This document shows positions 34,324 to 42,045 of a stretch of DNA of 46,461 nt, one piece after another; within the stretch, counting starts at the first letter, position 1; each line of letters starts with the position of its first letter. The notes under the pieces are model-generated. The model did no database searches. It was given only the letters and a program-made list of their open reading frames with translations, and was not told where the DNA came from. The position numbers were made by a program, and so were the translations under genes. Source of the DNA: Clostridia bacterium (GTDB taxonomy: Bacteria > Bacillota > Clostridia > Christensenellales > Borkfalkiaceae); contig JAFQJB010000005.1 of assembly GCA_017397305.1 (NCBI GenBank), positions 1 through 46,461 of the forward strand, in the 5' to 3' direction.

Positions 34324-36255
34324 TTAAGCCTTTCTTGACCTGTCTTCTTCAACAAGTTTTTTGATAATTTCGTCAAGTGTCATTGCGCCGAGTTTACCCT
34401 CTTTTCTGCTTGAAACGGATACGGTGCTCTCTTCAAGTTCTTTATCGCCGACAACGAATTGATAAGGAACTTTTTCAAGTGTTGCCTCTCTTATCTTATA
34501 ACCAATCGTTTCGTTTCTATTGTCTGCTTCGGCTCTTATGCCGTATTTAGCAAGTTCGTTAACTATTTGGTTTGCATATTCAGCCGTTCTATTGGTAAGG
34601 CTTAGTACCTTAACTTGAACGGGGCAAATCCAGAACGGGAATGCGCCAGCATATTTTTCAATAAGCATAGCAAGTGTTCTTTCATAACAACCGATTGAAC
34701 TTCTGTGGATAACGAAAGGATATTGCTTTTCGCCGTTTTCGTCGATATAGGTCATATCAAAGCTATGCGCTGCGGCAAAGTCAAGTTGAATGGTGATAAT
34801 GGTATCTTCCTTGCCGTAAACGTTTCTTGCTTGAACGTCGAGTTTAGGTCCGTAGAAAGCAGCCTCGTCGTCCGCTTCAACGTAATCGATTCCAAGTCCG
34901 TCCAAAATAACTTTCATAAGTGCTTCGGTTTCATTCCAAGCCTTATCGTTATCGATATATTTTGCCTTGTTTGAAGCACCGCGTTTACTAAATCTAAAGG
35001 TAACGTCCTCTCTCATTCCCAAGCAATCTAGGAAGTAGTAACTGAGTTCTAGACAGCGCTTGAATTCTTCTTCAATTTGTGAAGGGGTGCAAACGATATG
35101 TCCGTCGGACAAAGTGAATTGACGAACACGGATAAGTCCGTGCATTTCGCCACTTGCTTCCTTTCTAAAGAGGGTTGCCGTTTCACTATATCTGCACGGC
35201 AAATCACGATAACTCTTTAGTCCGTTTTTGTAGATTTGGTATTGGAAAGGACAAGTCATCGGGCGGAGTGCCATTGCTTCGGGTGAATTTTCGTCGCCCA
35301 AAATAAACATTTTATCTCTATAGTGGTCCCAGTGCCCCGAAATGCGGTAAAGGTCGTGCTTTGCCATATAGGGTGTTTTGGTTATCATAAAGCCACGTTT
35401 TTCTTCCTCGTCTTCAACGAATCTTTGCAAAATTTGCATAATCTTTGCGCCTTTGGGTGCTAGTATTGGTAGACCTTGACCAACAACTTCTTCGGTTAAG
35501 AATATTCCAAGTTCTCTACCAAGTTTATTGTGGTCGCGTTTCTTTGCCTCTTCTAAAGCGGTAAGGTATTCTTCAAGTTCGCTCTTTTTGGGGAATGCAG
35601 TGCCGTAAATTCTGGTAAGCATTTTGTTCTTTTCGTCCCCTCTCCAGTATGCACCAGTAACCGAGGTCAACTTGAATGCTTTAATCTTGCCAGTAGACGG
35701 AAGATGCGGCCCACGGCAAAGGTCCATAAAATCACCTTGCTTATAGCAAGAAATTACGCTCTTTCCGGGTAAATCGTTGATTAATTCTACCTTATAAGGC
35801 TCTGAAAAGTCTTTGAAGATTTTAACCGCGTCCTTTTTGCTGTATACAAAGCGTTCGATAGGTAAATCACTTTTGATAATTTCCTTCATTTCGCTCTCGA
35901 TTTTTGCCAAATCTTGTTGGGTAACGGGGGTTTTAAATTCTATATCGTAATAGAACCCATTTTCAATAGTAGGCCCGATTGCAAGTTTCGAAGTCGGATA
36001 AATATTTTTAACGGCTTGAGCCAAAACGTGAGCCGTAGTATGACGATAAACGTCCAACCCTTCCTTATCTTTGAGGGTAACAATTTGCAATTCGCAATCA
36101 TTTTCAATAACTGTTGAAAGGTCAACGAGTTCCCCGTTGATTTTTGCACAAACTGCATTTCTCCACAGTCCTTCTGAAATAGTTTTTGCCACGTCCGATG
36201 CAGTAATCGGTGCGTCAAACTCTAAAAAAGAACCGTCTTTAAGTGTGATTTTCAT
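34324..36255 (-). CDS. thrS: threonyl-tRNA synthetase
   Basis: A class II aminoacyl-tRNA synthetase, 643 residues. Order: TGS domain (MKITLKDGSFLEFDAPITASD), editing domain with the metal-binding HTTAHVLAQAV and FMDLCRGPH/SVTGAYWRG segments, class II core (GLPILAPKGAKI, motif 2 FRKEASGEMHGLIRVRQF, PMTCPFQ with the zinc-site Cys, motif 3 IHRSSIGCYERTLAMLIE) and the anticodon-binding domain (WICPVQVKVLSLTNRT). I use ATG 36253-36255, which follows GGAGG. A TTG four codons upstream would place the ribosome site inside the gene. It is controlled by a T-box and follows ytxC, as in Bacillus. Confidence 0.97.
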   Translation of the reverse strand: MKITLKDGSFLEFDAPITASDVAKTISEGLWRNAVCAKINGELVDLSTVIENDCELQIVTLKDKEGLDVYRHTTAHVLAQAVKNIYPTSKLAIGPTIENGFYYDIEFKTPVTQQDLAKIESEMKEIIKSDLPIERFVYSKKDAVKIFKDFSEPYKVELINDLPGKSVISCYKQGDFMDLCRGPHLPSTGKIKAFKLTSVTGAYWRGDEKNKMLTRIYGTAFPKKSELEEYLTALEEAKKRDHNKLGRELGIFLTEEVVGQGLPILAPKGAKIMQILQRFVEDEEEKRGFMITKTPYMAKHDLYRISGHWDHYRDKMFILGDENSPEAMALRPMTCPFQYQIYKNGLKSYRDLPCRYSETATLFRKEASGEMHGLIRVRQFTLSDGHIVCTPSQIEEEFKRCLELSYYFLDCLGMREDVTFRFSKRGASNKAKYIDNDKAWNETEALMKVILDGLGIDYVEADDEAAFYGPKLDVQARNVYGKEDTIITIQLDFAAAHSFDMTYIDENGEKQYPFVIHRSSIGCYERTLAMLIEKYAGAFPFWICPVQVKVLSLTNRTAEYANQIVNELAKYGIRAEADNRNETIGYKIREATLEKVPYQFVVGDKELEESTVSVSSRKEGKLGAMTLDEIIKKLVEEDRSRKA

Positions 36256-36269
36256 ATATTCCTCCAATA

Positions 36270-36490
36270 AAAAACGCCCTTAAACCAATGTTTAAGGACG
36301 AAATAATTTCCGCGTTTCCACCTTAATTGCCGTACAATGACGACCTCTCTTTTGCGAAATAAGGCTCGCAACCTATGCCTAAAACGGTGGTTTCGTTATC
36401 TTTTGCGGTTATGGGTTTTCCAGCACCACCCACTCTCTGAAAATCGCTTTAAAAGACACTACTTGTCCGCTTATAAACGGCAAATTTATA
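36270..36490 (-). ncRNA. T-box riboswitch of thrS
   Basis: The minus strand has AGTAG, CAGAGAG, a TGGGT-GGTGCTGGAA-AACCCA hairpin, ACCACC (Thr codons, around 36386-36391) in a plausible specifier position, the T-box core AAGGTGGAAACGCGG (36310-36324) and a terminator CGTCCTTAAAC / GTTTAAGGGCG with T-run (36270-36300). The terminator ends just before the thrS ribosome binding site. Uncharged tRNA-Thr should raise thrS expression. Confidence 0.9.
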
Positions 36491-36495
36491 GTTAT

Positions 36496-36524
36496 ATTGT
36501 ATACCATATTTTTGCCTTTGTCAA
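36496..36524 (-). promoter_or_regulatory. thrS promoter
   Basis: Minus strand: TTGACA (36519-36524), 17-bp spacer, TACAAT (36496-36501), immediately 5' of the T-box leader and 4 bp after the ytxC stop. Confidence 0.8.
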
Positions 36525-36528
36525 CTTT

Positions 36529-37269
36529 TTAATGAAGATATTTTGGGTTAGTTTGACTGCTTATGGAAAATATTATTTTGTCGGTGTAATATTCTTTCAA
36601 ATATTTCTCGTCGTCTTTTGGAATTTCACCGCATAATTCGATAACCCCGCAGTTGCTAAGCAACACTTCCCTTACAATTTGAACTTGCTCGCCACCGAGC
36701 AAACTACTTCTTTTCAGCCTACGAAAATGCGAATCGTACACCCTTCCCCCGTCCACGTACACGCGTTTACTTTTGTTTTCTAATAAAAATTTTATAAATT
36801 CTTTTAGTTGTTCTTCTAAAAAGCAGTTTGGGATATATGTGGTAACGTCTTGCCACTTTTTCTTTAATGGTTTTAACCTAAAGTTATACACTCCGTCTAT
36901 TGCAAAATCGTTAAAGGTCATAAGGTGAGAATATGAATATTTTTTATCGTCTTCTAAATCGGCGGCGATTAAACTTGTAAGCAAGATTTCCTTTTCTACG
37001 CTCTTTAGCCCGCTAACCGATATTTCTTGCTTAAAAAAATCATATTTATACTTAATCGCAATGATTTCGGCAATTTTGTCGGCAATTTCGGTGCGGATAA
37101 TTTCCCTATAGCAGTCCGAAAAGGTAACCGTGAGCACCGCTCTATCGTTTACCCGTTTAAGCCTTGTCGTGCACCCCGCACACTCACAAAACTCGCTCAT
37201 TGCCGACTGAACGTATAATAAATTTCCTTCGCTTGACACACTTTCAGTTATAGTTATTTGGTCGTTCAT
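36529..37269 (-). CDS. ytxC: YtxC-like putative sporulation protein
   Basis: A 246-residue protein matching the YtxC family, whose gene lies beside thrS in Bacillus. Family-like segments are TFNDFAIDGVYNFRLKPLKKKWQ near 116-138 and FLEEQLKEFIKFLLE near 148. The C-terminal part (VYVDGGRVYD, NCGVIELCGEIPKDDEKYL) is also typical. No signal peptide or membrane helix. Biochemical role unknown; linked to sporulation by family distribution. An apparent CxC-x2-C cluster near residue 28 (EFCECAGCTT) is unusual and might bind metal. Confidence 0.78.
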   Translation of the reverse strand: MNDQITITESVSSEGNLLYVQSAMSEFCECAGCTTRLKRVNDRAVLTVTFSDCYREIIRTEIADKIAEIIAIKYKYDFFKQEISVSGLKSVEKEILLTSLIAADLEDDKKYSYSHLMTFNDFAIDGVYNFRLKPLKKKWQDVTTYIPNCFLEEQLKEFIKFLLENKSKRVYVDGGRVYDSHFRRLKRSSLLGGEQVQIVREVLLSNCGVIELCGEIPKDDEKYLKEYYTDKIIFSISSQTNPKYLH

Positions 37270-37329
37270 ATGTTTTAGTTTACGCTCCGATAGAAAATTT
37301 ATTTATTTTTGCCGTTTGTTTTTTATCAT

Positions 37330-39957
37330 TTATCTTTTTTTCGCTCGTCTATATAAAAGCCTTACCATACACTTTCCAAGTTCGGAAAATAATAGTACCG
37401 AAAAGGCTAGCGCAATGGTTTTTATCCAAGTCAATAAATTCATAGGCAAAATTCCAAAGAGCGAATACCCCACTTGAACAATAAAAACGTGCAAAACGAA
37501 CACTAAAAGGAAGGTCCACGCCATAATTTTATTCTTCCCGATAGCCGAAAAGATTGATTGAAGCCCAAGTTCTCTGCAATTAAAGGCATTAAATAGTTGA
37601 AATGTTATAAATAGCGTAAATAATGCGCTTTTTGTTTGGTTAAAAGGCACTTTTAAGAAGTTAAATAGGTATTGAACAACCATAATCACACCGATAAATG
37701 CACCCGTGATTAAAATTCTTAAAAGCATTTTTAAGCCGACTATACTTTGGTTGCGCTTTATAGGTTTTAAATCCATTAAGCTGTCGCTTGCCCTTTCTAA
37801 CCCCAAAGTTAAGGCGGGCGGTCCGTCCATAATGACGTTTATCCAAAGCAGTTGGAAGGTGTTAAAGGGTGATTCCAAACCCATTACCGCACAAACGGTT
37901 ATAAATAAAAGTGCCGATAGGTTTACCGTCAGTTGAAAAAGTATAAACCTTTGCAAGTTTTTATAAACGTTTCTTCCAAACGAGACGGCTTTCATAACGG
38001 TAGCAAAACTATCGTCAAGCAATATTACGTCGGCAGTTTCCTTGGTTATCTCGCTCCCGCTAATTCCCATAGCAATACCAACGTCCGCGTGCTTAATTGC
38101 GGGCGCGTCGTTTATTCCGTCGCCAGTCACGGCAACAACTTCGCCTTTGCTTTTTAATGCACGAACGATACGTAGTTTTGTCATTGGCGTACTTCTTGCC
38201 ACAACAACTATTTTATCTAGTGAACTTTTAAGTTTTTCTTCGTCCATATTATCTATATCTTCACCAGAAAAAACTTGTGTTTCGCTAGTTACAATTTTTA
38301 ATTTTTTTGCTATTGCAAATGCGGTAACTTTATTGTCGCCCGTTAAAATTTTTATCTTTATCCCCGCCCTTTTTGCGTCCAAAACGGCACGATAAACGTC
38401 CTTTCTAATGGGGTCTTCAATAACGGCAAACCCATCGTAAATATAGCCACCATTTTTCTCGTTTTGGTCAAGGTGAGCAAAACAAATTACCCTTTTTGCT
38501 TCGATTTGGAATTTTTCCATTTCGGCAAGAATTCTTTGACGTTTTTCAATGGATAGTTCACACTTGTTTAGTACGATTTCGGGTGCGCCTTTAAGTAACG
38601 TTCGTTTTGTGTCTTTAACTTTTATAGTGGTAGTCATAAACTTTAATTGACTTGAAAAGGGTTGCCTTTCCACCACAAAAAAACCTTCCCTATACTCTAA
38701 AAAATCTTTCTTTCCATACTTTATGTAAGCCTCTAAAAGTGCGCACTCGGTTGCGTTGCCACGCATTAATTTTTTGCGCTTTTGCATCTCCATATTTGCG
38801 GTAGAATTGCACACTATATTTTGCTTTATTTGCTCGCTTAAGTTGTTTTTTAATAGTAGGTTTTGACCATTTTCGTATATGCCCTCAACAGTCATTTTGT
38901 TCTCGGTTATGGTCCCTGTTTTATCCGAACAAATAACGCTCACCGCCCCTGTCGTTTCGGTTGCGTTCATCTTTTTTATCAATGCGTTTTCTTTTGCAAG
39001 TTTTATCATATTTAACGCAAGCGATACCGCCACAATCGTGGGTAGCCCCTCGGGTACGGCAGCGACGATAAGTATTATGCAAGATAAAAACAAATCTTGT
39101 ATTCCGCTAAAACTCATACCGCCTAAAAGATAGAGTTTTACTGCCGAAATGGTGAATACGAACACCGCGGTAATTATGCCTATAAGCGATATGATTTTAC
39201 CAAGTTTATTTAGTTTTTGTTGTAGTGGCGATGGACCTAATACCTTACCTGTAAGTTCACCCGCAATCTTGCCAATTTCTGTACTATCACCCGTTGCGGT
39301 AACCAGCATTTTTCCACTTCCGCCAGTCACGAAAGTGCCTGAAAACACACAATTATATCTCTCTGCCAATGTTACGTTTTGTTTATTTATCACTTGCGCC
39401 GTTTTTTGAACTGCAACACTCTCACCAGTTAGTGCCGATTCATCCACCCTTAACTGCTCGCACTCGATAATTCTTCCGTCGGCAACGATTTTGTCGCCAC
39501 TTTCGATTAAGATTATATCCCCTACTACAACGTCGACCTGCCTAATAAAAACCACCACGCCGTCTCTAATTACTTTGACCGATGCACTGTCGTAAATTTT
39601 ATTTAATGCCTTAAATGCTTTTTGCGAACTGCCTTCCATAAACAAAGTGATGAGAACGGATAAGATTATGGCGAAAAGTATGCCAAAACACTCTAAAAAA
39701 TCGGCTTCTCCCGATTTTAAGAACTTTCCGACGTTTGTGCCTAATGCTATCAAAAAGCCAAACAAAAGTATAAGTAGCATGGGTTCTTTGATAACGTTTA
39801 ATATCCTAACAAAAATGCTGTCCCCCTTTTTTTCGGTAAGGACGTTTACTCCGTATTTTTGGCGGTTTACGTTTAGTGCGGTAAGTTTTAGTCCGCTTTT
39901 TTCGTTGGATTGAAATTTTTGCATTAAATATGGCAAAGTTTTGTCGTGAACCGTCAT
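37330..39957 (-). CDS. P2-type cation (Ca2+-like) transporting ATPase
   Basis: An 875-residue P-type ATPase with N-terminal cation-ATPase domain, actuator domain (DESALTGESVAV near 165), PEGLP in the fourth membrane helix (AAVPEGLPTIVAVSLALNM), phosphorylation motif SDKTGTITENKMTV, and hinge AVTGDGINDAPAIKHADVGIAMG. Helices M5-M10 follow. PEGLP, NLQRFILFQLTVN and WINVIMDGPPALTLGLE point to the SERCA/PMCA calcium group; Ca2+ or Mn2+ cannot be separated by eye. The ATG at 39957 is used because GGAGGTAGCT lies just before it; a possible ATG at 39969 overlaps that site. The gene stands alone. Confidence 0.92.
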   Translation of the reverse strand: MTVHDKTLPYLMQKFQSNEKSGLKLTALNVNRQKYGVNVLTEKKGDSIFVRILNVIKEPMLLILLFGFLIALGTNVGKFLKSGEADFLECFGILFAIILSVLITLFMEGSSQKAFKALNKIYDSASVKVIRDGVVVFIRQVDVVVGDIILIESGDKIVADGRIIECEQLRVDESALTGESVAVQKTAQVINKQNVTLAERYNCVFSGTFVTGGSGKMLVTATGDSTEIGKIAGELTGKVLGPSPLQQKLNKLGKIISLIGIITAVFVFTISAVKLYLLGGMSFSGIQDLFLSCIILIVAAVPEGLPTIVAVSLALNMIKLAKENALIKKMNATETTGAVSVICSDKTGTITENKMTVEGIYENGQNLLLKNNLSEQIKQNIVCNSTANMEMQKRKKLMRGNATECALLEAYIKYGKKDFLEYREGFFVVERQPFSSQLKFMTTTIKVKDTKRTLLKGAPEIVLNKCELSIEKRQRILAEMEKFQIEAKRVICFAHLDQNEKNGGYIYDGFAVIEDPIRKDVYRAVLDAKRAGIKIKILTGDNKVTAFAIAKKLKIVTSETQVFSGEDIDNMDEEKLKSSLDKIVVVARSTPMTKLRIVRALKSKGEVVAVTGDGINDAPAIKHADVGIAMGISGSEITKETADVILLDDSFATVMKAVSFGRNVYKNLQRFILFQLTVNLSALLFITVCAVMGLESPFNTFQLLWINVIMDGPPALTLGLERASDSLMDLKPIKRNQSIVGLKMLLRILITGAFIGVIMVVQYLFNFLKVPFNQTKSALFTLFITFQLFNAFNCRELGLQSIFSAIGKNKIMAWTFLLVFVLHVFIVQVGYSLFGILPMNLLTWIKTIALAFSVLLFSELGKCMVRLLYRRAKKR

Positions 39958-40014
39958 AGCTACCTCCATCTTGTCCCTTTAACTTATGCTGTTTAAATTT
40001 AATTTATGTTTTTA

Positions 40015-40044
40015 TTGGACAAAAGGTAAAGTTTGTGCTAAAAT
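40015..40044 (+). promoter_or_regulatory. promoter of the phosphoribosyltransferase gene
   Basis: TTGGAC (40015-40020), 18-bp spacer, extended -10 TGC-TAAAAT (40039-40044), about 28 bp before the ATG, which has a GAGGG ribosome binding site. Confidence 0.65.
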
Positions 40045-40072
40045 TAAAGTATAAAATTAAAGAGGGCGTATT

Positions 40073-40612
40073 ATGAGCGAATTTCACAACGTAGATATTT
40101 GCGGATATACCGCACAATTACCCATTATTAAACTTCCTAGCGGAATTTCTATAGCATTTTTCAATCTTCACGGCAATTCTACACTTACTGAACACTGTGG
40201 AAAAGAACTTGCCAAAAGGGTTAAAGATGCCGAGGTGCTGATTACTGCGGAGTCAAAGGGGCTTCAACTTACACACGTCGTTGCTAGGGAACTCGGTATG
40301 CCCTACTATGCCGTTGCAAGAAAATCTAAAAAACTTTATATGCAAGACGGAATTCATATCGCTTACGGTGAATCTATAACCACTGGTAAACCACAAGAAT
40401 TTCACCTATCCGCTCACGACGTAAGTATCATAAAGGGCAAGAAAGTTGCAATCGTAGACGACGTTGTTTCAACTGGTGAAAGCCTAAAAGGACTTACCGA
40501 ACTTGTTAAAAAAGCGGGCGGAACGGTTGTTCAAAACCTCTTCGTTCTTGCCGAAGGCAGTGCAAAAGATAGACCTGACGTTACCTATCTTGCATCAATC
40601 CCAATTTTATAA
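40073..40612 (+). CDS. adenine-phosphoribosyltransferase-like protein
   Basis: A 179-residue type I phosphoribosyltransferase with the PRPP-binding motif VAIVDDVVSTGESLKGL near residues 127-143. The hood/base-binding regions resemble Apt and xanthine PRTases: ITAESKGLQLTHVVARELG near 57, AVARKSKKLYM near 79 and SITTGKPQEF near 100. It probably salvages a purine base to its nucleotide; the exact base is uncertain. It is monocistronic, with its own promoter and a strong terminator. Confidence 0.85.
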   Translation: MSEFHNVDICGYTAQLPIIKLPSGISIAFFNLHGNSTLTEHCGKELAKRVKDAEVLITAESKGLQLTHVVARELGMPYYAVARKSKKLYMQDGIHIAYGESITTGKPQEFHLSAHDVSIIKGKKVAIVDDVVSTGESLKGLTELVKKAGGTVVQNLFVLAEGSAKDRPDVTYLASIPIL

Positions 40613-40616
40613 AAAT

Positions 40617-40642
40617 AAAACACCCTTTCGGGTGTTTTTTTG
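40617..40642 (+). terminator. terminator of the phosphoribosyltransferase gene
   Basis: AAAACACCC-TTTC-GGGTGTTTTTTT hairpin with T-run a few bases after the stop at 40612. Confidence 0.92.
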
Positions 40643-40680
40643 TTTACAAAATGTTGTTATAATAAAGAAAGAATTTAAAG

Positions 40681-40800
40681 CAATGTGTGTTTGTTAGCGC
40701 ATTAATGCGCGATTTGATAAAATAATAAAAGACTTTGGAGCGATGTGTGTTTGTTAACGCAGTACTGCGTGGTTTGATAAAATAATGAAAGACTTTGGAG
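40681..40800. repeat. two tandem 60-bp repeat units (A1, A2)
   Basis: Two head-to-tail units of exactly 60 bp (40681-40740 and 40741-40800) share TGTGTGTTTGTTA, GTTTGATAAAATAAT or close variants, and the end GACTTTGGAG. Each has a palindromic core: GCGCATTAATGCGC in A1 and ACGCAGTACTGCGT in A2, changed symmetrically so that pairing is preserved. No ORF covers them. Confidence 0.92.
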
Positions 40801-40845
40801 CGAAACATAATTGTTTAGCGATTGCGATTTGACGGATAAAACACA
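40801..40845. repeat. partial repeat unit B1
   Basis: Continues the array with CGAAACATAATTGTTTAGCG and GCGATTTGACGG. It is related to unit B2 at 40995 and to the middle of the A units. The palindromic core is weaker here. Confidence 0.75.
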
Positions 40846-40861
40846 AAAAGAACGAGTATTG

Positions 40862-40901
40862 TTTTTTGCTATCATACCCAAAGCGGTCTGTTAGCAAAAA
40901 A
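40862..40901. repeat. inverted repeat between the two repeat modules
   Basis: TTTTTTGCTA (40862-40871) and TAGCAAAAAA (40892-40901) are perfect inverted arms around a 20-nt loop. It is a strong hairpin in either strand. Confidence 0.8.
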
Positions 40902-40934
40902 ACACGAAGTAATGTATAATAAAAGACTTTGGAG

Positions 40935-40994
40935 CAATGCGTGTTTGTTAGCGCATTAATGCGCGATTTGATAAAATAATAAAAGACTTTGGAG
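40935..40994. repeat. third 60-bp repeat unit (A3)
   Basis: Nearly identical to A1 at 40681 (same GCGCATTAATGCGC core and GATTTGATAAAATAAT), preceded by another AAAGACTTTGGAG copy at 40922. It is followed directly by the B2 unit, repeating the A-B order of the first module. Confidence 0.9.
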
Positions 40995-41160
40995 CGAAAG
41001 ATAATTGTTTAGTGCTATGCACGATTTGACGTGGAAAATACAAGTAGGGCGCGCGTTCTTGTAAAGGAGCATACTTGAAAAGTATGTGACTGAACAAAAC
41101 GCGATGCAATGCGCAGTATTTTTCCGTCAAAAAACAATTAGGTTGAGCGGAAAAGTCTTT
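40982..41160. repeat. nested inverted-repeat element, candidate structured RNA or MITE-like element
   Basis: Several inverted arms nest inside each other: AAAGACTTT (40982-40990) with AAAGTCTTT (41152-41160); TAATTGTTT (41002-41010) with AAACAATTA (41132-41140); TTTGAC plus GGAAAATAC (41025-41041) with GTATTTTTCC plus GTCAAA (41116-41131). Internal hairpins are GTGC-TAT-GCAC (41012-41022) and CATACTT-GAA-AAGTATG (41070-41086). The whole folds as a rod of about 180 nt. No coding frame of note is present. Whether it acts as RNA or as a DNA element is unknown. Confidence 0.7.
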
Positions 41161-41358
41161 AAAAAGAGTAAAACGCCGACATTTCGACGTTCTACCCCAG
41201 GAAAAAGTTTATTGAGAGTGTGGACTGAATTTATCAAGTAAAGGGTTTTTGTCCTTTACAATTAGAGTTTAACAAACGAAACTTGAATTTAGATTGAAAA
41301 ATTTTAAGTTTGGAAAATTTTTTATAATTTTTTTAAGTAAATTTCAATCGTTATATGG
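41161..41358. other. non-coding spacer before the two-component genes
   Basis: No ORF is seen. Two small hairpins are visible: AACGCCGACATTTCGACGTT at about 41172-41191 (one mismatch) and GTAAAGG / CCTTTAC at 41238-41259. The last 90 bp are very AT-rich. No recognised RNA family. Confidence 0.6.
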
Positions 41359-41364
41359 TACAAT
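41356..41364 (+). promoter_or_regulatory. extended -10 promoter of the response regulator, probable leaderless start
   Basis: TGG-TACAAT (-10 at 41359-41364) is six bases before the ATG at 41371. No ribosome binding site and no clear -35 are present. Confidence 0.5.
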
Positions 41365-41370
41365 TGACTT

Positions 41371-42045
41371 ATGAAAATATTATTAGTAGACGACGAGCGT
41401 CAATTAACCGACGCCCTAAAGAAAATTTTAGAGCAAAACAACTACTCTGTAGACTGCGCCCTAAACGGCGAGGACGGACTTTATCTTGCAATGAGTGGAA
41501 TTTACGATTTTATTATTCTTGACATTATGATGCCGGGAATGGACGGACTTTCGGTGTTAAAATCGCTAAGGGATAAAAACCTGGATACCCCTATTTTGAT
41601 GCTGACTGCAAAATCTGAAATCTCCGATAAAATCGAGGGGCTTAACCTTGGTGCCGACGATTATATGACAAAGCCTTTCCATACCGACGAGTTACTTGCT
41701 AGAATTCGTGCAATGCTTAGAAGAAAGGAAACCTTTGTTGGCGACGTGGTTAAGTTTAACGATATCACCTTAAACCGTGACACGTTAGAACTCTCTTGCA
41801 ACCAAAAAACCATACTTTTAGGCAAAAAAGAGTTCCAAATTTTAGAAATGCTTATGCTATCGAACGGAAAGGTTATCAAAAAGGAAAAATTTATTGAAAA
41901 AATTTGGGGATTTGAGAGCGAGGCAGAATACAACACCATTGAAGTTTATGTTTCGTTTTTAAGAAAAAAACTTATGGCAATCGGTGCAAAAACTGAAGTT
42001 AAGTCTTTGCGCGGAATTGGCTACACGTTGGGTGAAAAATTATGA
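41371..42045 (+). CDS. OmpR/PhoB-family response regulator
   Basis: The 224-residue regulator has a receiver domain with the acidic pair D7/D8, phospho-acceptor D51 in IILDIMMPGMDGL, T79 in LMLTAKSE and K101 in YMTKPF. A winged-helix DNA-binding domain follows (EFQILEMLMLSNGKVIKKEKFIEKIW, then YNTIEVYVSFLRKKL and SLRGIGYTL). The start ATG is fixed by the canonical MKILLVDDE beginning. It overlaps the kinase gene by 4 bp. The signal is unknown. Proximity to copA and feoB suggests, weakly, metal sensing. Confidence 0.96.
   Translation: MKILLVDDERQLTDALKKILEQNNYSVDCALNGEDGLYLAMSGIYDFIILDIMMPGMDGLSVLKSLRDKNLDTPILMLTAKSEISDKIEGLNLGADDYMTKPFHTDELLARIRAMLRRKETFVGDVVKFNDITLNRDTLELSCNQKTILLGKKEFQILEMLMLSNGKVIKKEKFIEKIWGFESEAEYNTIEVYVSFLRKKLMAIGAKTEVKSLRGIGYTLGEKL

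Noticed and set aside
40681..40994. Possible CRISPR array
   Set aside because: Units are directly adjacent, 60 bp long and lack unique spacers; no cas gene is in the window.
40948..41130. 60-codon minus-strand frame in the repeat region
   Set aside because: It lies across palindromic repeats, has no ribosome site and no recognisable protein features.
40982..41160. 6S RNA (ssrS)
   Set aside because: Overall rod shape and length fit, but I see no clear central bubble or conserved 6S sequence, and its 5' part is repeated upstream, which is not expected for 6S RNA.
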